A stretch of DNA of 64,000 nucleotides from the NCBI GenBank assembly GCA_023079485.1, contig CM041090.1, positions 10,476,519 to 10,540,518 on the forward strand, written 5' to 3'. Below are positions 35,001 to 46,838 of the stretch, piece by piece. Both the position numbers and the translations under genes were made by a program. Below the pieces are notes generated by a model. That model was not told the DNA's origin and did no database searches. It was given only the letters and a program-made list of their open reading frames with translations. Numbering within the stretch: the stretch's first letter is position 1; every line of letters begins with the position of its first letter. This DNA comes from Archilochus colubris. Taxonomy: Eukaryota; Chordata; Aves; Apodiformes; Trochilidae.

Positions 35001-38000
35001 GATCACATCCTGCCTATGAACTGTTGCTATTCCCCAACTGAAGAGTTGAAAGATGTTGTGCCATATGCTATATATATTTGCAGTACTCCAAGGGGAATGG
35101 TCTGTGTTTATTGCTGACTCAAAAACCCTGAGTAAGTGCATCTGCATGTTAGGCAGCCTCTGCTGCCTGAGGCAGCTTCCCATTCCAGACTGGTGCTTCT
35201 AAGGTGGTGCAACATTTGAGGCATCAGTAGCTGCCTGATTACTGATAACTTGATGGTGACTCTTGCACCTTCTGTATTTTAAGGGGCAGTGCTTTGAAAT
35301 CTGTCTTTTTTAAAAAAATTACTGGTTTGGATCAGAGCTTAACTACAGCCTGATAGCAACTGGGGCTCAGAGATGGTGGCATACACTTACTCAAGCTTGA
35401 GAGATAAACTCATTATATTTCTTAAAGACCAAAGGAAAAGGCAGCTAAACTGGATATGCAATCTTAGCTCTGAAAAAAAAAATCACTGTGGGTTTTTTCT
35501 GTATCTATGCTGAGAAGATAGGACCTCTGCCCACCACCTTTAAGGTTGTGTCCTGTCTGAATGCATGCAGATGTAGTAGGCTGTTTTTGAGACAGCATTT
35601 CTAGTTGTGTGTGTTGCCTTTGGAACAGGGTAGGCTTTTTTTTTACTCCCAACTTTTTTCATTTTATCCTTTCAGCCATCAATCTTTCATTCGATTTATT
35701 TGAAAAATTAAAAGCAATTAGAATGTTTTCATAAAAGACTGAACATCAGATAAACTTCCTATCCATTAACAAAATCACCGTAAAACAGTGCTTCCTACAG
35801 GGATTTAGAGGGGATGTAAAGAGAGCAGGGTTGGAGTTTCTTCCCTGAATTATCATTATGCTGTGTAATGAAGCAGAAGCTCACACAGCCGTGAACTAAT
35901 TTGTTATAGCTCCTCATGAGGTCTGCAGTCCAGCTGGAGAGAAGAGATGACAGTAGTTTGGTAGGAAAGGGAAGGAAGAAACTTTATTTAATCACTCAAT
36001 TGAAATTTTGGATTTTCTAATGCCATCTTTGTTCAAAAGCCATTTGGATGAAATCAGTTGTCTGATCTACAATTTGCTCGTGCTTACCTCCTTTTTATTC
36101 ATTTTATCCCCCCCCCCCTTTTTTTTTTTTTAATCTTCATGAGTGTAAAAGAGAAGATGACTAAATACTGACAACTGATGCTGTTCACACACTGTAGCAA
36201 TCTGTTCCCAGCTTTAACAGTAGGATGCTCTTTCAGATCTGTTTAAATGAGAAATATGTTTATCACAAGGGTGCTGAGCTGTGCTTCTTTTGATTCCTTA
36301 ATTTTTAATGTGTAATGATTCTGCTGAAAGCTCTTCTCCCTGTTTTTTCTCAAGGCACTGCAGCGTTCATTAAGAAGAGCAGCACTGGTGTAAGGTGCAA
36401 AGTGTTGCTGCTGTATTAAATAATATATAATTGAAAACTGCATTAAAGTGATGTTCGAAGGTATGTTTCCCATGAGCACACCAGAGGAATGGCTACTTTA
36501 TCCTTAATTTGCCTTCTTACTTTACAAATGGCAAGAAATACAAGAATAGAAACATTTGGAGGCAGTTGTATTTTTTTAAATTATTTTTTATATTTTTTTT
36601 TGCTTGTATTTTTTTAACATGTGACCTGTTGTTTTTAACATAGGTTGCATATAATGTACACATATTTTTTTTACTGACAAATCTTAATTTGTTTTGCAGT
36701 AAGAATTCTGATGGAAGTTGTTTATAGAACAATTTAATCCAGTAGCTCAGAAATATCCTGAAGCTTTCTTTCTGGAGACAGAAGTAAGGGATTCTAACAA
36801 CCTGGATGTGGAAAACAGGTCTTTTAAGGTCTTCACACAAGTTGGATGCACCAGGTATTTGAATTTAGGTCTCTTGCTTGGTAGCTCTCCATTTTGGTAG
36901 AGTTCTGTGTACGTCCCTTTAACAAATGCAGTACTTAGGTTTTTACACATGAAAATGTCTTAATTGCTTGTCTTACTCTTTCTTTAAGAGTTTCTTCTCT
37001 AGGATTATGGAGTCCTTGACTGAGATTTCAAAGACCAAAACAAGCATATGTGCTAGCATGAATCACAATTGGTACCAGCTTGCTTTGCAAGTGGTCCCAG
37101 AGTGCAACTCTGTCTCTTACAATCTGGCTTTTCTGGCATGGGGCTCATCTGCTTTCCCTTGATATGAAACAGGGATTTTTTTTTCCGAAGCCCTTCATTA
37201 CTCAACACCTTTCCCTCCCCTGCATGAAGAATAACAAACCCAAGAACACAGAGCCAAAGTCTGTCATTTATGCTTAGCTTCCCAAGGACTTCACAAGGAC
37301 TGGAAAAAACCATCCAGTCCCTGTGTTGCAGCAGAGGGAATGGTATCTGCTCATCACTGCCAACCATTTCAGGTTTTACTTGCTCTTCTAAAATGCTGTT
37401 GGTACTTAGAGCACTGGAATACCTCCTACTTTTTAATTTTTTTTTTTTTTTAATACATACCTGAAGGGTGCCACAGAGTTCCTCTGTGCCTCCAAGATAG
37501 ATATTGTCCCCACTTGAGGTGGTGGCTAAATTATTTTTTTTCCTTGAGAACTTGTTTGGTTGCTCCTCTGATCACTCCATGTAATGAGGGTTCACCTCAC
37601 AATGTCTGTTTGGTGTTAGATACCATTTTGGTTTTAGAATAGTAAACCAAGATACTATTGCAACAGGCCAAGCATTGCTGGACATGACCTACCTCAGACA
37701 CATGAGAAGCCACCTCTTCTTAATTTAAAAATAAAACTCTACCCTGGTTCAGATGTGTTGGAGGATAAAGGAGGCAGAGAATGTTTAAATGGCATTCTTC
37801 TGAAGATCATCTTGAGTTATTTTGTTTAGTGCATATGAAGTACAGTCTAAATCTGTAATTTTGATTTCCTCCCTTCCTGTCAGCCTTCCCCATGGTACTA
37901 ATAGAGCTACTCCCTTCAAAATCTAAATATGTAACTGCTAAACTGCCTGTTTGATGCTGTGTCCTGAAATCTAAAATAAAGGTTAGGAAAGGCTTAGGAA

Positions 38001-38565
38001 CAACAGCTTAAGATGTTACCAGCTCCAGTCTCTTTTTTGCTGTGGGGAACTATTCCTGTAGTAGGTGATACCAGGAGGTGCATCCTTCAGACCAGTCTAC
38101 TTTACTGTTTTAAACTGCTGAAAAAAGTGGGCTTGAGCTGGATTGTGAAGCAAGGTACAGGCACACAGCCTGACTTGGCTCTGTAATGGAGGTTGTGACC
38201 TCTGAAAGTGATAAGAGTCCCACATCTATTTTCCTGGAGGTACAGGATTGCTTTCCTAAGTCACCTCATTTGTAGTGTGGCTTCGGGTCATGGAGTGTAA
38301 GGGTCAGTTTTAGCAGCCTAAAGACAGGAGGATGTTGGCACAGCAATATATTCTTAAAATAATCCCCTTGCAGATGAATAGCTAAAGGAATGTGGTATAT
38401 CAAAACCCTTGGTTTTCTTCACTGCTTTGAAATCTAGATTGAAACCTGTTTTCAGATGATGTTCTTCCTTGAATGTTGCCTTATGTAGGTAGATAAGCAG
38501 GCTCATTGTCCCCTTGGCCTGACAAAAAGTGACAAAGCTGACACAAGTGTGCATATAATTACTGT
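32069..38565. other. Long non-coding stretch, no gene recognised
   Basis: This is AT-rich sequence. A C10-T13 run lies at about 36109-36133. A 137-codon reverse frame at 34181-34594 is unsupported by domain or splice signals. T-runs and A/T-rich patches are common. Confidence 0.5.
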
Positions 38566-39617
38566 ATCAGTGGACAAGGCAAGAGCTATGGACATCACCT
38601 AACTGGACTTCTTTAAGACCTTTGGCACAGTACCCCACAACTTCCTTGTCTCTAAAATGATAAAGTTATAGCTGTGATGGATGATAATTCAGTGGATAAG
38701 GAATTGGTTGGATGGTCACATCCAAAGGGTAGTTGTCCACAATGGCTCAGTGTCCAACTGGAGATCAGTGGTGAATGGAGTCACTCCAGGATCTGTACTG
38801 GGACCAGTACCATTTAATATCTTCATCAATGACATAGACAAGTGAGATCAGCAAGACAGACAAGTTATCAGGCAATGCTTCAGGGGTGGGATGCCATCCA
38901 GGGGGACCTGGACAAGTTTCCTGGACAAGTTCAACAAGGCCAAATGGCAAAGGACCAAAAGGCCCTGCACATTGGCTGGGCCAGTCCATAGAGGCTGTGG
39001 GATGAAGGGGTTGAAAGTAGCCCTGAGGAGAAGGACCTGGGAGTTATGGTGGCTGAAAAGCTGAACGTGAGCTGGCAATGTGTGCTCACACCTCATATCA
39101 TGCATCAAAAGAAGTGTGGCCAGCAGGTTGGACAGCACAGGGAAGACATAGAGATGTTGAAGCAAGTCCAGAGGAGGGTCACAAAAATGCTCAGAGGGCT
39201 GGAGCACCTCTCCTGTGAGGAAAAGCTGAGTGAGTTGGGATTGTCCAGCCTCTAGAAGAGAAGGCTCCAGGGAGACCTGATTGCTACCTTTGAATACTTA
39301 AAGGGGGATTATAAGAAAGCTGGACAGAGGTTTTTTCATAGAACCTGGTGGAATAGGACTGAGGGGTAATGGTTTTTAAACTAAAAGGATAGATTCAGTT
39401 TACATATAAGAAAGGAATCTTTTACAATGAGAGTTGTCAAACACTGGAACAGGTTGGCAGAGAAGTGGTACGTAGCTCATACCTCTAAACACTGAAGATC
39501 AGGCCAGATGGGGCTCTAAGCATCCTGATCTAGGTGAAAATTTCCCTGCTTATTGCAGGGAGAGTTGGCCTAGGTAACCTTTAGAGGTCCCTTTCAAACC
39601 AAACTATGATTCTGTGT
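38566..39617 (+). mobile_element. CR1 LINE, degraded copy with RT remnant
   Basis: About 1 kb of an old CR1. The 5' part preserves the reverse-transcriptase region in broken form: a CTGGACTTCTTTAAGACC block corresponding to LDFSKAF, then GGATCTGTACTGGGACCAGT corresponding to the PQGSVLGP motif and AATATCTTCATCAATGACAT. The 3' part continues through the usual GGAGCACCTCTCCTGTGAGG landmark to a short ATGATTCTGTG tail. Stops and indels interrupt all frames. It is clearly older than the copies at 2.5, 22, 51 and 59 kb. Confidence 0.9.
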
Positions 39618-42205
39618 GGGTTGTTCTAAAAAACCCACTAAATGTTAAACTTTGCAGTCCTCAAATCATTACAATGTAGTAATGGAGCTGTACATTACAC
39701 TGTACTTTAGCACCCTCCTCATCCATAAGGTTTCTTTCTTGAGAGTAAAGGGTAACAAACTTCTAAATTTATTTACATTAATTATTTTGCCAGATGATCT
39801 TGCTTCAATTCTGTTCATAGCTTGCCCTCAGCCTGCTGTTATGCTAGGGCTCTGCCACTTTGAAAGATAACTTCATATTTTACTAAAAGGTTGTACTAAC
39901 TGTTTAAGCTTAAATAACATGAAAACGAAACACAGCCTGCCAACCCTGCATTTAAAACCAACCAGTGCAAACAAGAGACACTTCTAATGAGGCAGGGTGA
40001 GAGTTCTAATGCTTATTCTCCTTTTTTGTCCTAATGTCTGTCACTTGGCACTTTCTGCTATTTTAGTTTTACTATATTGAATCTGTAACACTGTAAGACT
40101 TTGTTATATAGTTGGGTTTTTTACTTTATATAGGTTGAAGTATTGCCTCTTTTCACTGCACTCCATTGCTTTTCCTCAGAAGCCTATGGATAACATGATC
40201 TTGCTCTACTATAAGCAAGATTGTTTTTCTGGATTAGGAGGTAGCCAAGCTGAAATCTTCACTCTATAGAGAGTGCTTTATCCTAGCTCATGCTGATTCA
40301 GCAGTGCATTGCAGGCTGGCTTTCTAATCTTTTTTCTTTCTCTAGTCTCAATCCCTCCTCCAATTTTGAGAAATACTGAGTCAGAACAGCATTTTGCTTC
40401 ACACTTCTTGGTGATCTTTAGTAGTGATGAGGTAGGTACACTGTAGATCTACCATGCACAAAAGCAGATCATGCTCTACTCTATGGTATGGTTAATCAAC
40501 TGAACTTCTTGACAAAAAACCTCCAAAGGTGTTAGAAACTTTTGCTTCTGCTTCAACCACACCAAGAAGCATTGGGAGCATTTGGGTCATCGTCCCAGGG
40601 ACCATTTGTAATGCTGGTGAAACTGTATGACTGACTGCAGGACTGACCATATCTTGGAGTTCAACAACCCTAAACAACCCTAATCTCTACTGGTTTCCTT
40701 CTAGGCTGTGTTGTTAGATACCACAGGCAGCATATAGTTTTAGAAAATTACAAAGTTTGTTTTCATTAGTGAACTAATGAACATCTGAATTCTTGCATAC
40801 TAATATTGAAGATCTGTGGACTTCTTTGTGTACAGAAGCAGTGTTTCTGATGTTAAGCTATTCACTTGCTGGCAGCTGTACAGCTGTGGGTGGAAAATTT
40901 AGGGGTTATGTGACTTTTCTGCTTCTTTTACAATTCACCCATGTTTCTGGGGAAGCATATTATTGACTGCACAGTAAGTAACAGATAGAAGAAAACTAGA
41001 ATATATTCTGGCAGTAGAGATACAGTAATTAAGACTAATATATTCTCATACATGAAAAGTTCAAAGTAATGAGCGAAGTAGGATATTTACTGTAAGGACA
41101 ACTGAGTATAATCTTGGGATAAGAAAAGTTTGATCAGTAATGGAGACTGGTTATGTTCTTCATTCATGTTATCCTAAGGTCAAGGTCTGGGACAACACCA
41201 GTGTAGGAAGGCAGTGGCTGAAATCCATGTTGGGAGGAAGAAATTCTCCTTTTCCCCTTTGTTAATTTTCCTTTTCTCCACAGACTTAGATCTATCTAGG
41301 AACCTGAAACTCTCTTTGGAGATCTTTAACCTAGGTTGGATCTGCTCTCCCTGTTATCTTCTCAAGGCAGGGAAACCTATTACACTGGTGTGATTCTCTC
41401 ATGCATTTTCAGACACTTTGGCCATCCTTTCCCTTTCTACCCCCAACCTAACTACCAAAATGAACAAGTCGAAAAAAATGAGCCCAAAACCTCAACAAGT
41501 AGCTTCTTTCATCTGATATTTGGTGATGAAGAACATGGCACCTCTTGGTGCTACAGTATATAGGCTGCATAGGGGCCAGGGTACAGGATCAGAAGGCTGC
41601 AAAGAAACACAGAAAAAAATGTTTTGAGAGTGTACTAGTACTGATTCTTAATGTTTTGGTTGTTGTTTGGTTGTGTGTTTGGTTGCTAATCAGAATAGCA
41701 AGGTGCATGTTGACTGTCTGGTCAAGAATAAAGTTGAAATAATCATAAAAAAGAAAAGTTGCATAAAGTGAAACGCTCACCCTGCTATGAGATTTCAAGC
41801 TGTGTGGTGGTAATACACTGTACATCTTCCACTTGTACCTTCCTAACTCTCAAGTCTTAAAAAATTCCAGTATCTCTTAAAAAAAACCCAACCCATTGGA
41901 CCCATTCTCAGATTGGTGTTTATCCAGTAATGCTTTCTCAGGAATTCTTCTGCTTCAGGGAGGGCAAACAAGACCTTTCAGGAATTTTAGGATGGGGTAA
42001 AATTTTCATTAAACAGAATTGCACCAGGGATTGGTGGTGTATTCAGATGACTTCTGATCATTGCATTTAAATTTTAAGAAAGGATTTCTTATATCTGGTT
42101 ATGTAATACTGAAGCATAAGCAATGTTTTTTCTTTGCCACCTAGCTCCATGACATTGCTTCTTTCTGTGACTGTTTCATTCTATGGCTGGCTTTATGCTT
42201 TGTAG
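39618..42205. other. Non-coding DNA, nothing firmly recognised
   Basis: AT-rich sequence. A strong acceptor-like tract (TTTTCTCCACAG) ends at 41281 and one frame stays open for 38 codons after it, but no good donor follows. Confidence 0.45.
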
Positions 42206-42261
42206 GAGAAACAATCCCTGTCTTAAGGGAATACAAATCTCAGACAGATTTAATGCAAGAG
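42206..42261 (+). CDS. Candidate small internal exon, unidentified
   Basis: The 56-bp segment lies between TTTGTAG and GTAAGC. In the frame beginning with two leading bases GA it is open and reads ETIPVLREYKSQTDLMQE; a second frame is also open, so the coding frame is not unique. The phase matches a preceding exon that ends with one base, as the candidate at 10587-10677 does. It ends in phase 0. Support is limited to the splice sites and the phase match. The acceptor tract is only moderately pyrimidine-rich. Confidence 0.22.
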
Positions 42262-43500
42262 GTAAGCTCACAGAATTAGTTTATAAATCCAAGGCTGCTG
42301 TTTGATTCTGTAGCTTTAATAAAAGAGGGTTAAAAGTAGAAGAGACCTATAAGTCATACTGTCCATCCCTCAGTTGATGCTGCAGTCATGAAGCATTAGT
42401 CCTTTGTGGCATTTGTTAATGCTGCAGCATGAGATTGTCCAGACTGATTTGTTTATCCACCTGCCATCATCTTGGCTTGGAAAATGGTGTCAGAGATAAT
42501 CCTCATTCTTGTGCTTGCAGCTTGTTGTTGCCACTTTCACCTACCATTACATCATGTGAAGAAAATAGACCTTTTCCTCTCCCCCCTCAGCTTCAATTAC
42601 AGCTTTGATTGTGGGTATCAAATACATCCGTGATACTTCATAACATCAAGGAATGAAAATAGTCTGAAAACTTTTGTCATAGCCATGGGCTGCAGTATTA
42701 CACTGACTCATTTCTCTGCACAGTAAAGTATTAGGGAGGGAGAAAAAGGGGAAAGAAGCAGCAGTGTGCAGATGCTGTGCCAGGCTGTCTAATGCATAAA
42801 AATAGATGAGTATTTTCTCTGGGGCCAGGGCCTTTTCTCAAAGAAAACCTTAAACTTCCAGATTTGTTCAAAGTTATTTGATCTGTACCATTTCCTGTCA
42901 CACAATGTGCTGTGTTCAGATACTGCAGTGCATCTGTTACGACAGAAATGGTGGATTTGGGCAGTCATATGAATAGAGAAGTGGGGAAGCTGAGCTATTC
43001 ATGATTCTCTTTCAGGATGGCTACCAGAACACAGCCACTTAATATTGGGGTTTGTGTTTATTTACTCAGTTTAGCTCTTAAGGAGAAATAACACTTCTCT
43101 GGCACTCTGTATATTAACCTTTAACCAAAATTTGCCTCATATTGTTGCTGCTGCTCCTGGCTGTCTTTGGGTCTTTATTGCTTTTTTGTTGTATCATATC
43201 TGTAAATGTTTTCTGTCCTAGCATGGCAGTCAATTTTGATCAGTTTTTAGAGGCTTTTTGAGTGCTTCTTCAAGGAAGAAAAGATAAAATAAAAATGTGA
43301 CAGCCCATGAGTAAAGCAAGAGGTTGCTTCCTCCCTGTTGAGGAACCCTGTGTGTTTATTCTCTGTAGAAACAGGAAGGGATCTGGGGAGAACTCTGTCC
43401 TGATTTCCTCCTTCACCACACATCTTTCTGCTGTAGAGACCTTTTTAGAGGAAGCCATGACTGAATTAGCATTCCAGAGACGGCATAGTGTCTCAGATGT
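42262..43500. other. Non-coding DNA, nothing firmly recognised
   Basis: AT-rich sequence without a supported gene. At about 42325-42370 a stretch distantly recalls a reversed CR1 tail, but it is too diverged to call. Confidence 0.45.
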
Positions 43501-43625
43501 TTTTTTCTTTTTTTTTTTTTTGTTCGTTGGGTTTTTTTGGGTTTGGGTTGGGTTTTTTTTTGGTGGTTTTTGGTTGGTGGTTGGGTTTTTTTGGTTGGTT
43601 TTTTTTTTGTGTGTGTGTGTTTTCT
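43501..43625 (+). repeat. T/G-rich tract with G-quadruplex motif
   Basis: A T-run is followed by repeated GGG/GG and T stretches ending in (GT)n. Four GGG runs at 43529-43531, 43539-43541, 43545-43547 and 43550-43552 are separated by loops of 7, 3 and 2 bases. This fits the standard intramolecular G-quadruplex pattern on the + strand. The 115-codon open frame across it is Phe/Gly/Trp/Val low-complexity and not a gene. Confidence 0.85.
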
Positions 43626-46600
43626 TTCCCTTCTACCTTTCTCCTATTAATTAGTTAGTGCTGTGTGGAAAATCTGATCTGCTTGCTGATTGTTGTCTTC
43701 ATTATTGAGTTGCAGCACTAAAGTAGTGTCATTATCCCATCAACCTATTTTATGTCTTTAATAAATTCATTCTTACTACTTTACACAGGATTGATGGAAA
43801 TAGCTCAAGGTGAGAGAGGAAGTTTCCTCAGTGTGCTGTGCCAATGTTCTGACTCATTTGAGCTGCTGGTCCTTGAGCCATAGATGTAAAGAGCAAAATC
43901 ATTTAAATTGAGGCTTTTTGTTGACAAAAAAAATGGGAGTTACAGTGGGTGCCTCATCATTGCAAAGTGGTATGAGTGTTTTCATTTGAATCATAAAGTT
44001 TGATGAATATAACGATGGATTTTTTTTCTCCCCTTGAATGTGTGTTTATGTTCCTGTTGAATGTTGAATAGCAGAAATAAAATGTGAGTACTTCTTGCCC
44101 AAAGACTGCTTTGAGTTAGTTTCCTGTGGTCAATGTGTTGAATTACTTCTGCCATTAGGAAAACATTAAGGCTTTGGAAGATTTTCTTAAAATAGTATAG
44201 AAAGTAGATGCTGAAGTTGGAAGAAGCCTTGCATATTGGGTTTTTTTGTTTGTTTGGATGTTTGTTGTTTAAATAGCATGTTTAAGTGAGTGAGTTGACA
44301 CTTGTTTCCAGTTCTTCAGACCACACATAGTAAAAATTAATTTCTTGAGTAGCTGGGCTCTAGGGTAAACCTTGTGTGTGCTCACAGGAGGAGTGAATGC
44401 TCAGCCCAGAATTCCAGGGCAGTAGTAGGGAGTATGTGCACTTGTGCTGTCAGAAGAAAGAGCTGTGAGTATGTTCTGACAAACAGTTAAATGGAGAAGG
44501 TATTAATTAATTTTCCCTGTTAGCTGGACACTAAGCCTGCATAACCATGGGTGCATCATACCTGATTGATGCTTTATGATTGAGTTCAGACTCCAATCTT
44601 CATGTTTATTATGTATTTCAGCATGGGTACAGGCAGAGCAGTGGCAGCCTGTCTGGCATAATTGTGCTATAAGTCTCTTAAAGCATTGCATTGTTTATCA
44701 GGATTAGCAGACTGTTTTCTTTTGTAGCTGTTCCATTACCTCTCTCCTTCATGAGACTATTTCCTCTCAGTGAAAGATGGCTAAATTTTTCTTTTCTCAG
44801 TAAGACTGATAACTTGCTATTACTCACATGGAGGATGAACTTCTGTAAGTCAGAGAAACTGGTAAGATCCTCTTCTGTGATAAAATTATTGTGATTCTTC
44901 TTTGTGTCAAATAACTTCTTTCCAAGTCCATGCTGCCTAAGTAAGGGTCTGCCCTTCAAAACACACCTTTCACTCCTTTTTCAAACTAGAATTAACTTCT
45001 GGCACATCAATCATCTCCATGAATTGTCTCATTGTTGCCCCAGGATTATACTGTAGTATGCATTTATTAATCCTTCCAAAGTAGCATTTGATCCAGAATT
45101 AATAAAACTACAGAAATCTGTAGTAGATAATGAGTTGTGTTTAGGCAGAGAAGCTGTTTATAACTAATGCCTTTAGTGGCATTAGTGGGGTGGACTCAGG
45201 AATGCACCAATTGACTGCTACTTCCTTAATTGTCTATTTTTCCTTTCCTTTGACATCCTCTCTGGACTTGCCAGCCTGTGTGGAGATCCTAAAACTGATA
45301 AAAAGGAAGCATTCCCAGTATAAAGATGGACCCGTGTCAGTGACGCCGTACCCTGTAGATTGTCTTATCAGCCCCAGCAGATTGGGAAGGAAGCTGCCTC
45401 AGCATTTGCATATTAATTGTTTGTCTTTTAATACCCTCTCAATTTACAGACTTACATGGGTAGAGTTAAATTCATTCTCTCTCTCTCCTTGTAATAAACT
45501 TCCCAGGGAGAATTCTGGAAATTGGCTGTGTGTAGTAAAGCTGACACTTGAGATGGAAAGAAGCTGAGACACCAGCTTCTTCCTGTGTGCAGCAGACCTA
45601 CACGGAGCATGGCTGTCACAGCCCTCTGTTTCCTACTTACTCTTTCTTCCTGGGAAGTCTGAAGCACACAAACTGAGGAAGGAAGAGTCTTTAGAAGAAG
45701 AAAGATTTGGCCATTTCTCTGTGCACTTGGCTAAAGCATCACTGGAAGTCTTCCCTGAGTATTGATTCCTGTGACTTTGGAGGAAGGAAGTGCAGTTAAT
45801 CTTACTTCATGGGTGAGGAGACTGAATAAAACAGAAGCTTATTGAGTTGTCCAAAACTCCACAGCAAGAGAGTGATTAAGGCAGGGAATATCTAGTGCTC
45901 AGCCCCCCCTATTCTGACATCATGAGTTATACATCTCAGTATTTATAACCTTAAAATTGTGATGCAGTCTGGTTCCAGAAGCACACATTCTGCTGTTGCA
46001 CGAAGCAGCAAGCTCCATAGATGAGACTAAATAAGGGTTGTTACCCATTTTTGTTAATCTTGTTTATTTCCTAGTGCACTGTCAGGCTGGCTGTGCAGTG
46101 CTTCCAGTACACAGCACAGTGCAGTTGGGAAGGGTTTTGTATTCTCAGGTTTATTATAGCTTTCCTTAACTGCACTTTCCCACTGTTCAGAATAAACAGG
46201 AGCTCTGATTTACTTTTGAAAATGGTTTTGTTTTGGATATTGTTCTCATGGAATGAACTCTTTTATGTTTTTTTTCTGTACCTGCAAGGACACAGGCATA
46301 GCTCTTTTATCTAATGAAAGAGAGCTCTTTACTAAATGGCAAATTAATGCAGGGTATTTAAAGCTCTCAAGTGACTCTCTGGCTGTGGTGAAAGTACTTT
46401 TTCTCTTAGGATTTTACTGTGGGTGTTCTACTTTTTCTTTAGACCTTAGTAATGATCCTTGCAAACTAAGCTGCTCTTCCCAAGTGTTGCTTTTGTGAGA
46501 AAGCTGAGCCTTGTATAGTTACAGGTAGATCTTGAATGTAACTTACTGTGTCTTCTCTTTGCAATCTTCATAGAAGACTTTGTCTGAAGATGGTAGTATC

Positions 46601-46806
46601 AACCAGCAGGACTGCTATATAGTGCTTTCCACTCAGCCTTTCCATTATAAATCTCCCCTGTGAGCGGCTTATCCTCTAACTCAGATGTTTGAAGTGCTTT
46701 CAGCTAAATGTATGAGTTCTCTGCCTAGGAGCAATCCCCACCCTAATATTCCCTTAAAAGCAGGTTAGCTGCAGAAAGTGGAATGTAATCCTCTGTCTGC
46801 CTTGAG
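43626..46806. other. Non-coding DNA, possible conserved patch near 45.4 kb
   Basis: There is no supported gene. The segment around 45330-45440 is richer in CpG and carries CTTATCAGC (a GATA-type site) and ATTTGCAT followed by ATTAAT (an octamer/POU-type site, 45414-45421). A strong acceptor-like tract ends at 46573 and is followed by a 29-codon open frame to a stop at 46663. Confidence 0.4.
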
Positions 46807-46838
46807 CACTTTCCAGCTGAAAGTGTTTAAACACTTTC
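46807..46838. repeat. Three-armed palindromic element with 20-bp perfect palindrome
   Basis: CACTTTC (46807-46813), GAAAGTG (46819-46825) and CACTTTC (46832-46838) alternate in orientation. The last two arms join through TTTAAA into GAAAGTGTTTAAACACTTTC, a perfect 20-bp palindrome at 46819-46838. The architecture (arm, reversed arm, arm; period about 25) is the same as that of the element at 10946, though the arm sequence differs. GAAAGTG resembles an IRF/PRDM1 half-site; function is not shown. Confidence 0.88.

Noticed and set aside
40493..40625. 43-codon open stretch and overlapping reverse frame with coding-like composition
   Set aside because: No splice sites and no recognisable protein.
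41281..41400. 38-codon frame after a strong acceptor, with an LRR-like LDLSRNLKLSL start
   Set aside because: No donor or repeat of the LRR pattern; a single leucine-rich run is not evidence for a domain.
42320..42370. Possible ancient reversed CR1 tail
   Set aside because: Only loose similarity to the GGTTGGAAGGGACCT block; too diverged to call by eye.
45190..45567. 125-codon open frame
   Set aside because: No recognised domain; I kept only the possible regulatory motifs inside it.
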